A stretch of DNA of 64,000 bases, from positions 992,501 through 1,056,500 of the forward strand of contig JAPFBL010001929.1 of the NCBI GenBank assembly GCA_026182355.1, written 5' to 3'. Both the position numbers and the translations under genes were made by a program. The DNA is from Hermatobates lingyangjiaoensis. Its lineage: Eukaryota > Arthropoda > Insecta > Hemiptera > Hermatobatidae. The notes under the pieces were generated by a model. That model did no database searches. It was not told the origin of the DNA and saw only the letters and a list, made by a program, of their open reading frames with translations. Shown in pieces: positions 19,645 to 31,872 of the stretch; position 1 is the stretch's first letter, and each line of letters starts with the position of its first letter.

Positions 19645-21345
19645 AATATATTGAAGTCAGTTTTTTGGGATATTTATAATTCACAACTAACAATGATGGT
19701 GCCTCATTTGGGCTTCTAAAACGAAAAATTAAGAAGATTAAATAAAAGACTGGACTGGATGTTTAAGGGCGTAATTATTGTGCGAAATGAGGGTTTTTGT
19801 TGGAGTAAGTTGTGAACTCAGCCGTTGGTTATGCTAATGACAAAGCATTGGGTACTGGGGACTCACTCTAATGACAGCCAGCAGTGGAGCAGACATGAAT
19901 TATTTTATAAGTAAAAGGGTGATTCCTGCGACCTTTCTGCACGACAGGAAATTGCTCGTTTCTTTTTCTCTCTAGCCATAACTATCAAATAGCGTGACCC
20001 GGTTTTTCTTCTGTCGTCTGTCCACCGCATTATTATATCATCTTTTACTACCTAAAACAAATAATTCTACATTTTCAAGATGAGCCAAAGTACCAATTAT
20101 TTTATAGTTTTATAACAGACTTAGTCATTTTTTGTAATTAACTGTTTTAAAACTTACATTTAGTTAAAAAAAATAACACAATTAATTGTATTATGTATAC
20201 TGGAAAGCCACAAAGTCGTTGTGCATTTAAATATACGACTTCAATAATACAACTAGTTTTAAGTAAAAACAATAAGTGATGGTTTAACTTAAAAAATTGT
20301 AAGCAACAATTATACTACACCAACAAAATGAAAAAAATAATTATAAAATAAAATAAAAGCATTTGAAAGTATTAAGGAGTCTTAGAATTTGTTGTCAACA
20401 CTAGTTGAACTAAAGCTTAGCTGTTAGTTTTAAAGTTTCGAATCTATTTTTTTTCATATTTACTAGTTTTAATCATAGGTTTCCTTTTTGTTTCGTGGTT
20501 TACTCAAATTAAATCCACCAAACCAAAAATATAATACAATGCTGTAGACAAAGATATTGGTTGCAATATTTACAAGGAACGTTAATAGATGTCTTTCAGA
20601 GAACAAAAAAAAATTTAAAGTAATAGTATGGTATAGGAAATGTAGAACAGGAAAAATGACTTTACTAAATAAATGTTTTTAAGCAATACAAACATATATT
20701 CAGTATGCAAATGTATATTATATTATATAAGAAAGAAATAATTTAGGATAGTAATATGAAGAATCATTATTTAGGATAACTTTTATGTGACATGGGAGCC
20801 ACACAACAATGTGACTCCCATAAACCTTTAGGGTAAACTAACACATAAATATAACTAGTAACAGAGCAGGCAAGTCTACTTATGCTAATAAAACTAGCGG
20901 TTTGGTTCAATTAAAGGTGTATTGGCTTTTTAAGAATGTTGTGGCACAATTGAGAGGAGATTTGAAAGAATAGAAGTATTAAGTTGAAAGAGAGGGCTTT
21001 ATACTGTACGAAACGGTAGCCCATTACCTTCTATGTTTTATTTTTACAGTTAACTTTTCACAATCTGATGAGACAGGATATATAGCCCGACCACCTTCTA
21101 GACATTCTGGAGAATAGAAGTTTAGATAGCAATGACTGTCTACTGTGCGAAAGATAAACTTTTAACATGAGGCTTCTGGTACGCTGAAGGAGGCACAATA
21201 AGGTCTTATTGATGTTAATATGACATCTTATTTTAATAAATCTGATAAAAGTAGCAAAACACGTATGACCGGCGTAAGCAGCATAAGAAAAAAGGATATC
21301 TTCTTAAGAATATAAAGCATTAATATCAGTCACTTGCATCTACCG
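19645..21345. other. No gene; one hairpin
   Basis: A clean interrupted hairpin at 20792-20821 (ATGGGAGCCACA / TGTGACTCCCAT). Otherwise AT-rich and unidentified. Confidence 0.4.
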
Positions 21346-21351
21346 AGTTAT

Positions 21352-21693
21352 TAGAGGTTATTATTATTTTATTTTCCTATTGTTTAAACCGAATCCCTAA
21401 TGAGTGATAACGTCAGCCGTTTACCGACTTTTTATTTGATCGGTGATTCTACAGATTCTACATTGGGAGTCCTAAATTTTGCTTAACTCAAGTGTATTTC
21501 GAGTAGGTATCTTTAACGAGTACCTGACATAGTATAGGCTCGGGACCGACAGCTTAACATCCTCTTCGAGGGACTACGTACTCAGATTTATTTCACCTTC
21601 CGCTTGAATAGATCCAGGGCCAGGTGGGCTCGGTTGAACTCTAGACTACCACCCCAGAGGCGAGTATGCTAACCACTGAGCTAACCTGGCTCC
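21352..21693 (-). mobile_element. tRNA-derived SINE, near full length (tail type 2)
   Basis: On minus: GGTTAGCTCAGTGGTTAGC (A-box TAGCTCAGTGG), then GAGTTCAACC (B-box), CCTGG and a body with GTCGGTCCCGAGCCT, TCAGGTACTCGTTAAAGAT and ACTTGAGTTA. The tail reads ATCACCGATCAAATAAAAAG, as in the copy at 62.76-63.06 kb. Confidence 0.8.
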
Positions 21694-21769
21694 TTAACAG
21701 ATATCCTTCTTTCCCCTGCTAAAACACACTGGAGAGTAGAATTTTGGCTACATTTTTAATTATTTTCCT

Positions 21770-21850
21770 ATCTCAATCACATATATTTAACACAATTTTC
21801 TTTTCTTTATCGAGGATTGGTCTTGCTAGACCAAACTAGACCAGACTATC
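21770..21850 (-). mobile_element. Family J end fragment
   Basis: CACATATATTTAACACAATT then TTATCGAGGATTGGTC, matching family J at 27.8, 45.7 and 55.0 kb. Confidence 0.4.
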
Positions 21851-21953
21851 CGTCGATAAACAAACATAAATATAGTATACCCTCTCATTAACTGACTAAT
21901 TAGGGGGAAGGTAACCCATTAAAGCTGAAAGTCCATAAATCAGAGGTTTTGTC

Positions 21954-21971
21954 GGGGGGGGGGGGGGGGGG
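21954..21971 (+). repeat. Poly-G run of 18
   Basis: Eighteen consecutive G in very AT-rich DNA; able to form a G-quadruplex. Confidence 0.9.
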
Positions 21972-21974
21972 TAT

Positions 21975-24315
21975 AAATGTAGAGAAACATCGCACCAAGG
22001 CAATGCACGGCGTACCGTATGCAAGATAAACAGACATGATGAACAGTATCTAATAATTAAATAAATGTCATTGCACCGTAATGAGAAACATATTTACCTT
22101 GTTGGTGAGAAAACTGGTTAATGCTGCTGTGATCGTAAATTGGGGACTCAGATAAACATTATTCTGAGACAGAGGGGCATAGTATATCGCCAGACATTCC
22201 CATCACAGGACGTTGTCCGTTAAATCGTAAAGTCCGTAGATGCAAGTTACGTTAATGGGAGGGTTTACTTTATTGTTACATATTTCATGTAAGCCGTGAA
22301 AAATCTAGTACACGCCACTCCCTGGAAAATAAAGTATACCTGACTTCAACTCTGAGCGTTAAAAAAATGTTTCTCATTCAGCAACCCTACTCTAATAAAT
22401 ATAAGTAAACAAAAAATTGGTAACTTCTAAATCAAAATGGGAATGTAATTTTCTGCCGCTAAAATAGAATTAAAGGTAAAACTTTGTACGTCTCATTGTT
22501 AGAAAATATAAAAAAAATCTATGAACTATCTATCGAAATAGTAATTGTAACTAAAAAAAAAACTGTATTTTAACAAACAACTTTTTAAATTTTTTGAAAC
22601 AACGCATAAAATCAGACTTAAAGCATATCTTGTCATTCAATTAAGTACCTAATTCTTTTTGGTTTACAAAACAAAATTCAATGAAAATAATCTTTTATTC
22701 AACGTAAATACGCTCCGACGACAATACTGAATTAAAAATCTTGAACCATTGGATCTCTTACATAGTTATCTGACCTTCTCCTGCATTGATGATATAAGAC
22801 AATGCTTCCCATTTAAAATTTGAAAATATTCCTAGTTGGTCAGAAAAATGTTGTTTTAAGATACTTTTTAATATAAGATGTGGAATAACTTCACTGATTA
22901 TATTTCACAGAATGTTTACAATTTTGAATTATGTTTCACATTTTTGGTCTCTTATAAAATTATTAAACTGAGAATTTTATGACAGGCTAGTGTTTTTTTA
23001 AAAAATCACTTTTCTTTCCATTTGTCAAAAATCATATATACCAATTAACTCTGAGCGAGTGTTAACTTTTTCCTACATGATGTACCCCGTTATAAGGTGG
23101 TTGTAAATGTATATTGATAAAAATATATTACTAATTAGACAGTTTTTCATACTCAAAGGAAATTCAATGACAGCTTTTCAGTACAATTTAAAACTTTTAT
23201 ATCTGAAAGCTTGAAGTTTTTAAAAAAAATATGTATGAACCATTGGACTAGAGTATGTAAAATATAATAAACTCCTTTCTTCTTTCTTCTTTCCTTCTTG
23301 GGGAAAGAGTCCATTCATCACATTTCATTATTTCTCAAAGTTAATATGATTTATAAAGTCGAAAAAATTTACATTTGTTCAAGGGTGCAAAATTAATCAA
23401 AGCATCAGAAATTATACGTTTGATTAGTGTTGATTTTTTATGTGCAAGAATTTTTATTCTTTTACATCTCATATTAACTTATTAAATGTTTAAAAATTTT
23501 TCATTAAACCTCTAACCATTAATTTCATTTTAGTGGATTCCCTGAAACAATTTCTACGTCAATGTAAACCAAGTAAATGCATGTAGACGAGTAAAGCAAG
23601 TAAACCATTAGTCCAGGATCAATAATCAGTTTTTATAATTTAATTACCGTAATTGAAATAACATGATTTTTTTATAAATTGCTAATTTTTAGTCCATTTT
23701 TTTGGTAAATATCCTTGGTTTTTTAATGAGCCATTCAGCCTCAAAAAAAATTTTCTGAAAACTATAACGGCTCGTTCGTTAAGGTATTTTTGAGAAAAGT
23801 TTTGACAACTCATTTTCCACATAATTTTCTATTTCTAAGTATAGTTCCATTTAGATCTGTGAAATATTATGAATTGTATCACTTTTACAAACTTTCAGAT
23901 TGAATTATAAATTCAAATTTTGACATTTTATTGAAAAAAAAAAAATTTCCTGTTGTTTTAACAAAATACAGCCTTTCAAACCAACTACACGCGTCAACAC
24001 ACCTAGGTAATTAATTTACATTTTTCCTCAACCATATAATAAAAAACATGGTTTCATCAAGCTTCTCCTAAAAAACGTCTAGATAAATAACAAATAAAAT
24101 TGATTTTGGTTTACCATTGCTACCTCATCTGTCAGGCTATTATTATAATCTTCAAAATACAATCAAATAAAAACGTCTAAGAAAACCTGGTACTTTGCTG
24201 AAAACCCTGATTCTTTTGGCTTACATATAGACATGAAGTTGTTTAGTTTAATTGTGATTTTTTTCATGAAATAGATATATAAATCAACTTGTTGATTATA
24301 CGGTAACTTTTATCT
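21975..24315. other. AT-rich, nothing recognised
   Basis: Over 2 kb without an open frame, repeat pair or transposon end that I can name. Confidence 0.45.
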
Positions 24316-24319
24316 ACGG

Positions 24320-24324
<5 letters not shown>

Positions 24325-24365
<41 letters not shown>
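24325..24365. repeat. (TA)n microsatellite
   Basis: About 20 TA units at the edge of a family E element. Confidence 0.95.
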
Positions 24366-24369
<4 letters not shown>

Positions 24370-24695
24370 ATTTCACATAAACACGTGAAATAACAATCAA
24401 TGATCAAACCACAATATGAAATGAGAAAACAAGACTAAGATATTTCAACAGTAACAAGCGGTCTTTGTCAGAGTCAAAAACCCAACTGATTCTGTTGGGT
24501 TTTTGACTCTGACGAAGACCGCTTGTTACTGTTGAAAGATCTTAGTCTTGTTTTCCCATTTCATATTGTAGTTTCATCATTTATATTTTAGTAGAGTTTT
24601 TGACTCTAACGAAGACCGCTTGTTGTGGTTGAAAGATATTAGTCTTATTCTCCCATTTCATATTGTGGTTTCGTCATTGGTTGTCGTTAATATAT
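24366..24695. mobile_element. Family E foldback element with a third partial copy
   Basis: The left arm starts AAAGATTTCACATAAACACG. Cores at 24433-24475 (minus), 24505-24547 (plus, helices I-III intact) and 24602-24644 (plus, CTAACGA). The third is a tandem repeat of the right arm. Confidence 0.8.
24505..24547 (+). ncRNA. Hammerhead-like motif, family E
   Basis: Reference core except one helix II change (CTGTT for CGGTT). Confidence 0.55.
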
Positions 24696-24849
24696 ATAAA
24701 ATATAGAAGTAAATATCTATCACAATTTAATTCAGGTTTAAGTATTGATGTCTCGATCTATGTCCAATAAAATGAGTTTTCTAAGTGTGTAATTTGTGTG
24801 TTTATGTTCGTACATGTTTGTCAGTTGAATATCTCAAAAAAAAATTTAA

Positions 24850-24852
<3 letters not shown>

Positions 24853-24903
<51 letters not shown>
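24853..24903. repeat. (TA)n microsatellite
   Basis: About 25 TA units. Confidence 0.95.
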
Positions 24904-24904
<1 letters not shown>

Positions 24905-24906
<2 letters not shown>

Positions 24907-25745
24907 AATGCTCTTCAGTTATTAAAATAAGAATTCACTGAAAGCAGATCTTTGAAAATTAATACAAAATCTAAATTTCATTGTAGATATTTACTTATTT
25001 GAAGAGTAGTTCAATCAGTTTAAATGATTCGTTATTAGAACATTGTATGTGATTGCCATAAAATGGGGTTACGCGATTTCAGAATAGATAACCACTGCCA
25101 AGTTATTAATAGGAGATAATATGAACAGTATCTAGTAAATTGGACTGCTTCATTCATTGATGCTTACAGTGAAGAGATTGGTATGATGTGTTGGATGATG
25201 TTGATGGGACGTATGTAGAATGGTCTGGATGCTGAGGCAAGTGCAGGTGTCTCTTGATAGGGCTAGGTCACGAAACATCAAGTCAGCCCCCAGTCATGGT
25301 AAACGACTGACTTCTCTTTATTCTCAACCATAAAAATGATCCGATTTATAAAAGTCAATTTAAGGGATTTTTTTTTTTGGTCCAACATAACATTCTGACA
25401 GGTTGTTGAAAAGGGATAAAATTTAAATCGATAAATATTTGATGAGAAAAGGTCTTGCATGTGGATTATTAACTCTCACTTAAAGGCTACATAAAGTTTC
25501 TTTTTTGCATAATAAAAGCAATCCAGCGCTTGATGTTCATCGGGTCTAACAATTTACACTAATCTTGTTTTTGTTTATGTTTTTAAAACAGTTCAAAAAA
25601 CCTTTTCTTTTTAAACAAGCGATGCGGATTCAAAGAAAAAAACTTGAAGCTCAAGACTACACCATTAATTCTTCAAAATATCGACAAATCTTGTTAAAAC
25701 TTTAATACTCGTATTTTTCGAAATATCTAATCTGACACCAGTTTG
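24905..25745. other. Nothing recognised
   Basis: AT-rich. 25150-25270 is somewhat GC-richer without a frame I know. Confidence 0.4.
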
Positions 25746-25749
25746 GTTA

Positions 25750-25985
25750 AGTTGCAGCCGTGTCCCACTGTAGAACACACTTAGGCCAAACATTAACCCT
25801 TGGGAATACCAAAAAATCAACAATCAACGTTGGGATTCATAAATTTGGCCTAACTCAACTATATTTAGAGTAGGATGCTCCAACGATTACCTTATGTCGA
25901 ATAGGCTCAGGATCATTGGCTTAGCATCATTTTCGAGGAACGATGCACTCAATTATGTTTCCCCTCCTACTGACTAACTCTGGTT
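25750..25985 (-). mobile_element. tRNA-derived SINE, 5'-truncated (tail type 1)
   Basis: Body blocks as in the copy at 39.2 kb (ACTCTAAATATAGTTGAGTT, GAGCCTATTCGACATAAGG on minus). The tail contains GGCCTAAGTGTGTT. tRNA head missing. Confidence 0.6.
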
Positions 25986-26149
25986 TTTATTTCTTATATA
26001 TTTCTAATAAACAAAAATATGCAATATTATTTTGGTATTTTTGTTCGTGATTGAAGAAAAAATGTATAGTTTTTCAACATTGGCATTGTAAAATGAATAT
26101 CCGAAAAAAGATACTCATATAAATAATGTACCATTTTTTTCATGTTGAC

Positions 26150-26310
26150 CTAATTAGTTCTGTTCTTGACGTAGTCTTAAATACGTATGTATAATAATAT
26201 AGTCGAAAATTTGGTCTAAGGTGTTTCTTGGGAATTCTAAATCAAGCATCGATTAAATGGACCAATACATCGTGTAGAATATATGTGGTCAAAATAAAAC
26301 AACTTTATAT
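26150..26310 (+). mobile_element. Family N element
   Basis: TAATTAGTTCTGTTCTTGAC through AGTCGAAAATTTGGTC to GAATATATGTGGTC. The second copy is at 30040-30215. Confidence 0.55.
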
Positions 26311-26339
26311 ATATGTAAATATATATAGAAACTAGGATT

Positions 26340-26475
26340 TTTAAAAAAAACACACAGAAATGAAACTCACTACTATATTTCGATGCCCTCGTCATCAGGA
26401 ATAGATGTGAATTGCTAGTTTATTCTTTGAAAATTCTAGTTTATTCATTTTGAAGTGTCGTTTCATCTAATTGGT
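26340..26475 (-). mobile_element. Family D element, one arm
   Basis: AACACACAGAAATGAAACTC then CTATATTTCGATGCCCTCGT and CATCAGGA (core 26364-26403, weak helix II), and a duplicated CTAGTTTATTC end. Confidence 0.55.
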
Positions 26476-26657
26476 TATATATATATATATATATATATAT
26501 ATGATTTGTTACAATGTTGACCAATGGGAGTGAAGTATACAGGTTCATACGTGAGGTCCCAGTTACCCGCTGCTCAGCGAAGCCTCAGTCATTCTGCCAA
26601 TAGGTATAAGTTTTCACAGTCCCTCTGTGTTAAATGATGTTTGGCAGAAAACACAGT

Positions 26658-26722
26658 CATATTCCTTTCCCCGGACAACTCATAGAAAATCATATTCCTT
26701 TCCCCGGACAACTCATAGAAAA
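26658..26722. repeat. Perfect 32-bp tandem duplication
   Basis: TCATATTCCTTTCCCCGGAC then AACTCATAGAAAA, twice in a row. Confidence 0.95.
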
Positions 26723-26764
26723 CTATATATATATATATATAATAAATATATAAATAGCATCATT

Positions 26765-26800
26765 GAGAATGGTCGATGAAGATCGAAACATGTCGGTGTA
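26765..26800 (+). ncRNA. Decayed hammerhead-like motif, family K
   Basis: GTCGATGAAGATCGAAACAT then GTCGG. GAAA, the palindrome ACATGT and GTC are kept, but the helix II hairpin is deleted. Confidence 0.3.
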
Positions 26801-26925
26801 CACGAGTAAAAATTATGGAGAACTGATGTACCTTGGTCCCGAATTTATGGAAGTCAGAGCTCAGAAAATTTGAAAAATTAATTCGAAAATGTGTTAAAAT
26901 GGAAATAGGCATAGGTTTTAATAGC

Positions 26926-26949
26926 ACACACACACACACACACACACAC

Positions 26950-26988
<39 letters not shown>
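26926..26988. repeat. (AC)n(TA)n microsatellite
   Basis: AC units then TA units, broken by one TA/AT junction. Confidence 0.95.
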
Positions 26989-26989
<1 letters not shown>

Positions 26990-26994
26990 GTATC

Positions 26995-27310
26995 GAACGT
27001 GAAATAGAAATAAAATTAAACTTTTATCAGGATTCGGTCAGTTCTTCAACTTCAAATTAAACTCTCATTGCCAAAGTTCATTGAGACTTTGACACTTGTT
27101 CATTGCCACGTGTTCATTCAAACTAGACAGTTTTTGTAGAAATCCACAAAATATTTTTTTGTAAACTAATCTCTAATGAAATACTTTGTTTTTCTGTTTC
27201 AAAACTCTATAATTCTACCTATGAAAAACCGGAACGTTAGCAATGAAAGTTTAATTTGAACCCGAAGAACTGACCGAGTCCCAATAAAATTTAATTTGTT
27301 TCTTGTTTAA
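26995..27310. mobile_element. Family L2 foldback element
   Basis: Left: GGATTCGGTCAGTTCTTCAA, CTCATTGCCAAAG. Right: CTTTGTTTTTCTGTTTCAAA, CTATGAAAAACCGGAACGTT, AGCAATGAAAGTTTAATTTG, CTGACCGAGTCC. Confidence 0.65.
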
Positions 27311-27329
27311 ACTTTAATTTAATACATAT

Positions 27330-27590
27330 AAACTATATTGACACAAAGAACACACAGAAATGAAACAGAAACTCACTACTATATTTCGATGTCCTCGTCA
27401 TTAGGAAGATAGAAACGAGTCGCTCCGCAGGCAGACCACGACAATGAGTCGTGTCTTGCCTACGGAGCAACTCGTTTCTATCTTCCTGATGACGAGGACA
27501 TCGAAATATAGTAGTGAGTTTCTGTTTCATTTCTGTGTGTTCTGTGTGGCAATATAGTCTATTTAGTTCGTGGAATCGTTTCATTTAATC
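27330..27590. mobile_element. Family D foldback element
   Basis: Arms of about 115 bp (27335-27445 and 27450-27565) meet at GACCACGACAATGAGTCGTG. Plus-strand core at 27481-27520 (CTGATGACGAGGACATCGAA); minus-strand core mutated (TCATTAG). Confidence 0.75.
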
Positions 27591-27609
27591 GATATATATA
27601 TATATATAT

Positions 27610-27770
27610 ACTAGGGCAGCCAGCAGATGCGTGCGTGTTCGTCGTATTCGACCGTTCGGTCAGTAGGCATCAGCTACTCAAAGGGACTACTTTTTCCCGA
27701 TTACGACGAATCTCGAAATATTGTAGTGAGTTTTTAGTGTGTGTTTTTATCTCTTTTTCTCTTTCCTTTG
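27610..27770 (+). mobile_element. Family O element, one arm
   Basis: GGCATCAGCTACTCAAAGGG, ACTACTTTTTCCCGAT, then TCTCGAAATATTGTAGTGAG. The other copy is at 57845-57945 on minus. Confidence 0.5.
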
Positions 27771-27775
27771 GAAAC

Positions 27776-27985
27776 TATATATTTATACTTTTTTTCTTTT
27801 TTATCTAAGTTTGGTCTAGCTTCAAACAATATAATACCTTTAACCTGACGTTTTGTCTATATTTGTAAACATCTTCAGGCCTACCAATACAGAATTTAAT
27901 TACAATTACATGGAAAAATGTTTATAAGTTACATTATTAAATTAACATACATAATTGCCTTGGTATTCAATATATGTGGTCAAGA
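27776..27985 (-). mobile_element. Family J element
   Basis: TTATCTAAGTTTGGTCTAGC, then a core on minus (CTGAAGATGTTTACAAATAT, AGACAAAACGTCAGG; GAAA changed to AAAA), then ATATATGTGGTCAAGATAAG. Confidence 0.55.
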
Positions 27986-27993
27986 TAAGAAAA

Positions 27994-27999
<6 letters not shown>

Positions 28000-28046
<47 letters not shown>

Positions 28047-28240
28047 CAAACCAGAATAAGAAATGGGAAAACAAGACTGACCCATCAGTTGGGTTTTTGA
28101 CTCTGACGAAGACCGCTTGTTACGGTTGAAAGATCTTAGTCTTGTTTTCCCATTTCTTATTGTGGTTTGATCATTGATTGTTATTTCACGTGTTTATGTG
28201 AAATCTTTTTATATATATATATATTATTAACATTAATTTA
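28000..28240. mobile_element. Family E foldback element in (TA)n
   Basis: About 21 TA units, a truncated left arm (28043-28080), and a full right arm with a core at 28099-28141 ending TTTATGTGAAATC, then TA again. Confidence 0.8.
28099..28141 (+). ncRNA. Hammerhead-like motif, family E
   Basis: Identical to the reference core; all pairs intact. Confidence 0.65.
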
Positions 28241-28244
28241 AAGT

Positions 28245-30035
28245 CCATTAGCAGTTCATTTTAAATTATAATTAACCTTAGCAAGGGCCAGTAATCTGCT
28301 AGTACTAAGTGTCTTCTATCAAGCGAGATAAACCGTTTTCTCTCCATCTCCCTGACTTACCAAGATGAGGTATAAAAGCTGTTATCTGTATACTAGGAGA
28401 TTGGGTATCCACTATAGGTATTCTATAGTAGGTTCGTAATGAGGCAAAGTTTAAACATTGTAGTTCATCTTTTGATTCACTTATTGCAAAATTTTTTATG
28501 TCCCAACGAAATAAAAAGAATTTAAAGTGGAAAACAAGTCAAAGAAACGAACAAAGATCTATCATTTTAATTTATATAAGATGGTTTTTACCTAAAAAAA
28601 AAATCGAATTCAAGTTGAGTTGTTTTAGATTTATTTACTCAATGACATACATCTTATTGATTAGTAGAGGATTTATAGGTGACTTAGTTTAGACTTAAAG
28701 GACCCGGGCTATTCAAAAAGTCCTCGTCGCAGCTATAGAACAAACTCTTCGTTTCTTTGATTCTCCAGCAGGTTTAGAGTCAATCAGCAGGCTTTTTTGC
28801 TTTGATTTGAATGGTAGGGAGAGGAGGTGAGACTGTCATTTGTCCTATAATCAAATAACCCTTGGCGCCTTCTTCAAAGTCACCATCTTCAAGGAACAGT
28901 TATCACTAATAACTCTGTTCTTCTTTATTTGACTTTTTTTCAATAAGCCCTTGATAATGTGAATTCAAAAAAGAATTTGCTTGTTCAAACATGAATAACG
29001 TCTCTAGGATGTTTAAAAAGTAAAAAATAAGTTTTAAACTCCGACTAAACTAGCTTAAAAAAATATATATAAAAAGTGATAAATATTCATTTGCAAACCA
29101 AATGGCTAACATTGAGCTTAATGGAGTCATTCAGCGTGATGAATATCATTCATCTATATAATTGAAAATTTACATCTCAAATCAATTCTATCCGTCGTTT
29201 TATTAATCCTACTCATTAGGTTAATATTCCCAAAATTATTACCAAAAAAAAAACCAGTTAACTTTAAATCTAATTTATTTTAACAATCGATTGAGTTAAT
29301 TTAGTATATTTCGTAATAATCAAATATGGAGAACAGTTAACTATTTTGAACAATAAATGTCCACCAATTATAGAATGTAGACCTGAAGTCATCTTGATCA
29401 TAAGCTATTAATATGCGCTTCTTTTTGAAGTAGGATGAGGAAGGGAAGTATTTCATTTTAGGATGTAGGTATAGTAATCTTTTTTGGTATAGTATTATCA
29501 TTTGTATTAAGGCAGTTTAAACAGTAAAAGGAAGTTCAAAATCTTAACCTGGCACTCTCTTAATGGAAAGTGTCAGATCAAGAAGCCGTTTCTAAGTTCG
29601 GTTTGTAATTAGCTTATCAAATGAGCTATTCATGTAAGAAATGAAAAATATAGGATGTTTATTAAAGTTGAAAATAAATTTTGCTTCGTTTTTACAAGCT
29701 ACTAAGATAAATTTAAAGTAAAACTTTTGGAAAACTCAAGTATTGTTTTGGGGTCAATTGCCATTTACATTAAAAACGTACTCTATTAATACTGCTTTTC
29801 TAGTTTGTCATATTGACACATTGTTTATGTTCTAATCAAACATTAATTTAAAATGTAGTGTTTTAATTGAAAATTTAGAATGCAGCCAAAATAAATATCA
29901 TAAGATTCAAACTCAGGAAAGTATTAAACACCCAATGATTTTAAGTTTAATTAAAATTTTTTTATATTCTTATTAAAAATTGATAAAGATTGTAGAAAAC
30001 ATGAAATATAAATTTGAAAAAAGAGATTCTTATAA
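28245..30035. other. AT-rich, one dispersed block
   Basis: 29455-29515 (ATTTTAGGATGTAGGTATAG to TTGTATTAAGG) has a second copy at 31145-31210. No gene seen. Confidence 0.4.
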
Positions 30036-30039
30036 ATCA

Positions 30040-30201
30040 TGTAACATTTTTTTCATGTTCTGTTGATTAGTTCTGTTCTTGATGCAGCCCTGAAATGACG
30101 AAAAATATAAACGAAACGTTAGCATAAGGTGTTCTGCGAATTGTAGATTAAATCTTAAGAGTGTGGACATAGTATAGAATACATGTGGTCGAAATGAAAT
30201 A

Positions 30202-30237
<36 letters not shown>

Positions 30238-30330
30238 TTTAAACCACAATGGAAAGAGGAAAACAATAAAATAAACGCTCTGAGGACTTTCAATTTATAT
30301 CATCAGAGAGCAAACAAAGTAAAACTTTAA
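30040..30330. mobile_element. Family N element next to a family G element, split by (TA)n
   Basis: 30040-30215 repeats family N, with ATAAACGAAACGTTAGC. 30206-30236 is (TA)n. 30237-30330 is family G on minus. Confidence 0.6.
30277..30311 (-). ncRNA. Hammerhead-like motif, family G
   Basis: GCTCT / CTGATGA / TATAAATT / GAAA / AGTCCT / C / AGAGC. Five helix I pairs; helix II and the palindrome are imperfect. Confidence 0.45.
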
Positions 30331-30824
30331 AAATTAAATGAATTTTTAATATTGTTTTGTAATATATCTCTTTTTTTTGGCCAATTCTGTATAACTAAAG
30401 CGTCATTATGCCTGTCCTTAGAGCCGCAAGTGTTAAAAATTCTATATACAAAAGAAAAAGAAAACTTAAAATCAAATAATGGTTCCCAACAATATCTACA
30501 ATAGATTGTAAATGACAAATGTGCTCTGACCTCTTGTAATTTTACCTTAAGGTTATCGTAAAAATAATGACAAACAGTTCATTATGAAATCAAAATGCTT
30601 GAGCTAATGCCAAATTAACATGATAATACTTTTGCCTTTCTTTTCTTTAAATAAGAATAATAAGTTGATAAATATGCACATGCATGTTAATTTTGCATGG
30701 AAAATCGATTCATGCGATTCATGCTTAGACATTTTTGGCCTTAACTCAAAATAATATATTAGATAACCAATCAATATTAAATGGAGGAGACTAAACCCAT
30801 TCCTACTTTACTCGAGGGTCTCCT

Positions 30825-30960
30825 ATACTTGCCTTGTAGATACTGTATTATAAGGTACCCCACTTATAGATACCTTATCATGTAGCTTGCCTTGTAGATA
30901 CCTTATTATAAGGTACCCCAGCTTATAGATACCTCACCATTTAGCTTGCCTTGTTTAACA
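30825..30960. repeat. Two-copy tandem repeat, about 62 bp
   Basis: CTTGCCTTGTAGATAC, ATTATAAGGTACCCCA and CTTATAGATACC in order at 30829 and 30888, then a third start (CTTGCCTTG) at 30946. Confidence 0.85.
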
Positions 30961-31075
30961 TCTCAAAGAGTTTTCATCACATGTGAAGACTATTTCATTT
31001 GATTTTTACCCTACAATGAGTAAATACCACATAATAACTGATTGCACTACCTTAGGACAATATTCAAAGTAATAT
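30960..31075 (-). mobile_element. Family C terminal fragment
   Basis: TTTTTACCCTACAATGAGTA then AATACCACATAATAACTGAT and TGCAC, the reverse complement of the family C left end at 31614 and 43440. No core. Confidence 0.45.
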
Positions 31076-31607
31076 ACATCGCAAAATGAGAGACAATATA
31101 TCACGAGTTATGTTTCATCTCTTAATTCTACATTGAAAGTCCTACATTTTAGGATGTAAGTAGATCTTTATAGTATACTTTTTTGCATAGTATTATCTCT
31201 TGTATTAAAGTAAAAATTACTTAATTTATAATCACTCAATAATGATATAAGAGAAAACTAATGGACATTTTTAGTTCCTAAAATGACTAGGGCAGGAGAT
31301 AAATATTACCTACTTTATCAGAAAGTACGATAATGCACCATTTTCATGATGCTATCTTGCCTGAAAACAATTGGGTTTATTACAATATTAAAGGCTATTT
31401 AGCTGCCAAAAACTGAATAACTTGTTTGAAAACAAATCATTTGTTTTCAAACCTAGTTTGATTTAAATTTGATACCTAAGCCTTTAGCCCAGTGTTTCTT
31501 AAACTTTTTTACTTCAGGGTGCACCTATGAAACCAAACCAAACTTTGGGTCGCATCACTGATTTTAATATAGAAAATTTAATCTTGAGATTTGACAACAG
31601 GAAAATT

Positions 31608-31872
31608 TTTAAATCATTAGTTGTGCAATCCGTAATTGTGTGGTATTTACTCATTCTGAGGTAAAATGGATAAACCAACAAAATCCTTGGGTATGTCTTG
31701 AATTCTCTTAATTGAATTTTTATTTTTTATTATTTCACTCTAATTTTTGTAACTAATTAGATATAATTTGTATTATAGTGTCTTCCTGATGATGAACACA
31801 AAGTGTTCGAAACGCGTTGAATAAAACTTCATTTGTGTGGAGACTTTTGTTGGTTTATCCATTTTACTTCAG
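31608..31872 (+). mobile_element. Family C hammerhead element nested in the hAT, with 12-bp target duplication
   Basis: AACAGGAAAATT occurs just before (31596-31607) and just after (31873-31884). The insert starts near GTTGTGCAATCCG, carries an inverted pair (GGATAAACCAACAAAA / TTTTGTTGGTTTATCC) and holds one core at 31783-31821. The flanking duplication gives clean ends for this family. Confidence 0.7.
31783..31821 (+). ncRNA. Hammerhead-like motif, family C
   Basis: TTC / CTGATGA / T / GAACAC-AAA-GTGTTC / GAAA / ACGCGT / T / GAA. Six helix II pairs, a six-base palindromic helix III, three helix I pairs. GAAACGCGTT is also a string I associate with animal PLE ribozymes. Confidence 0.7.
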
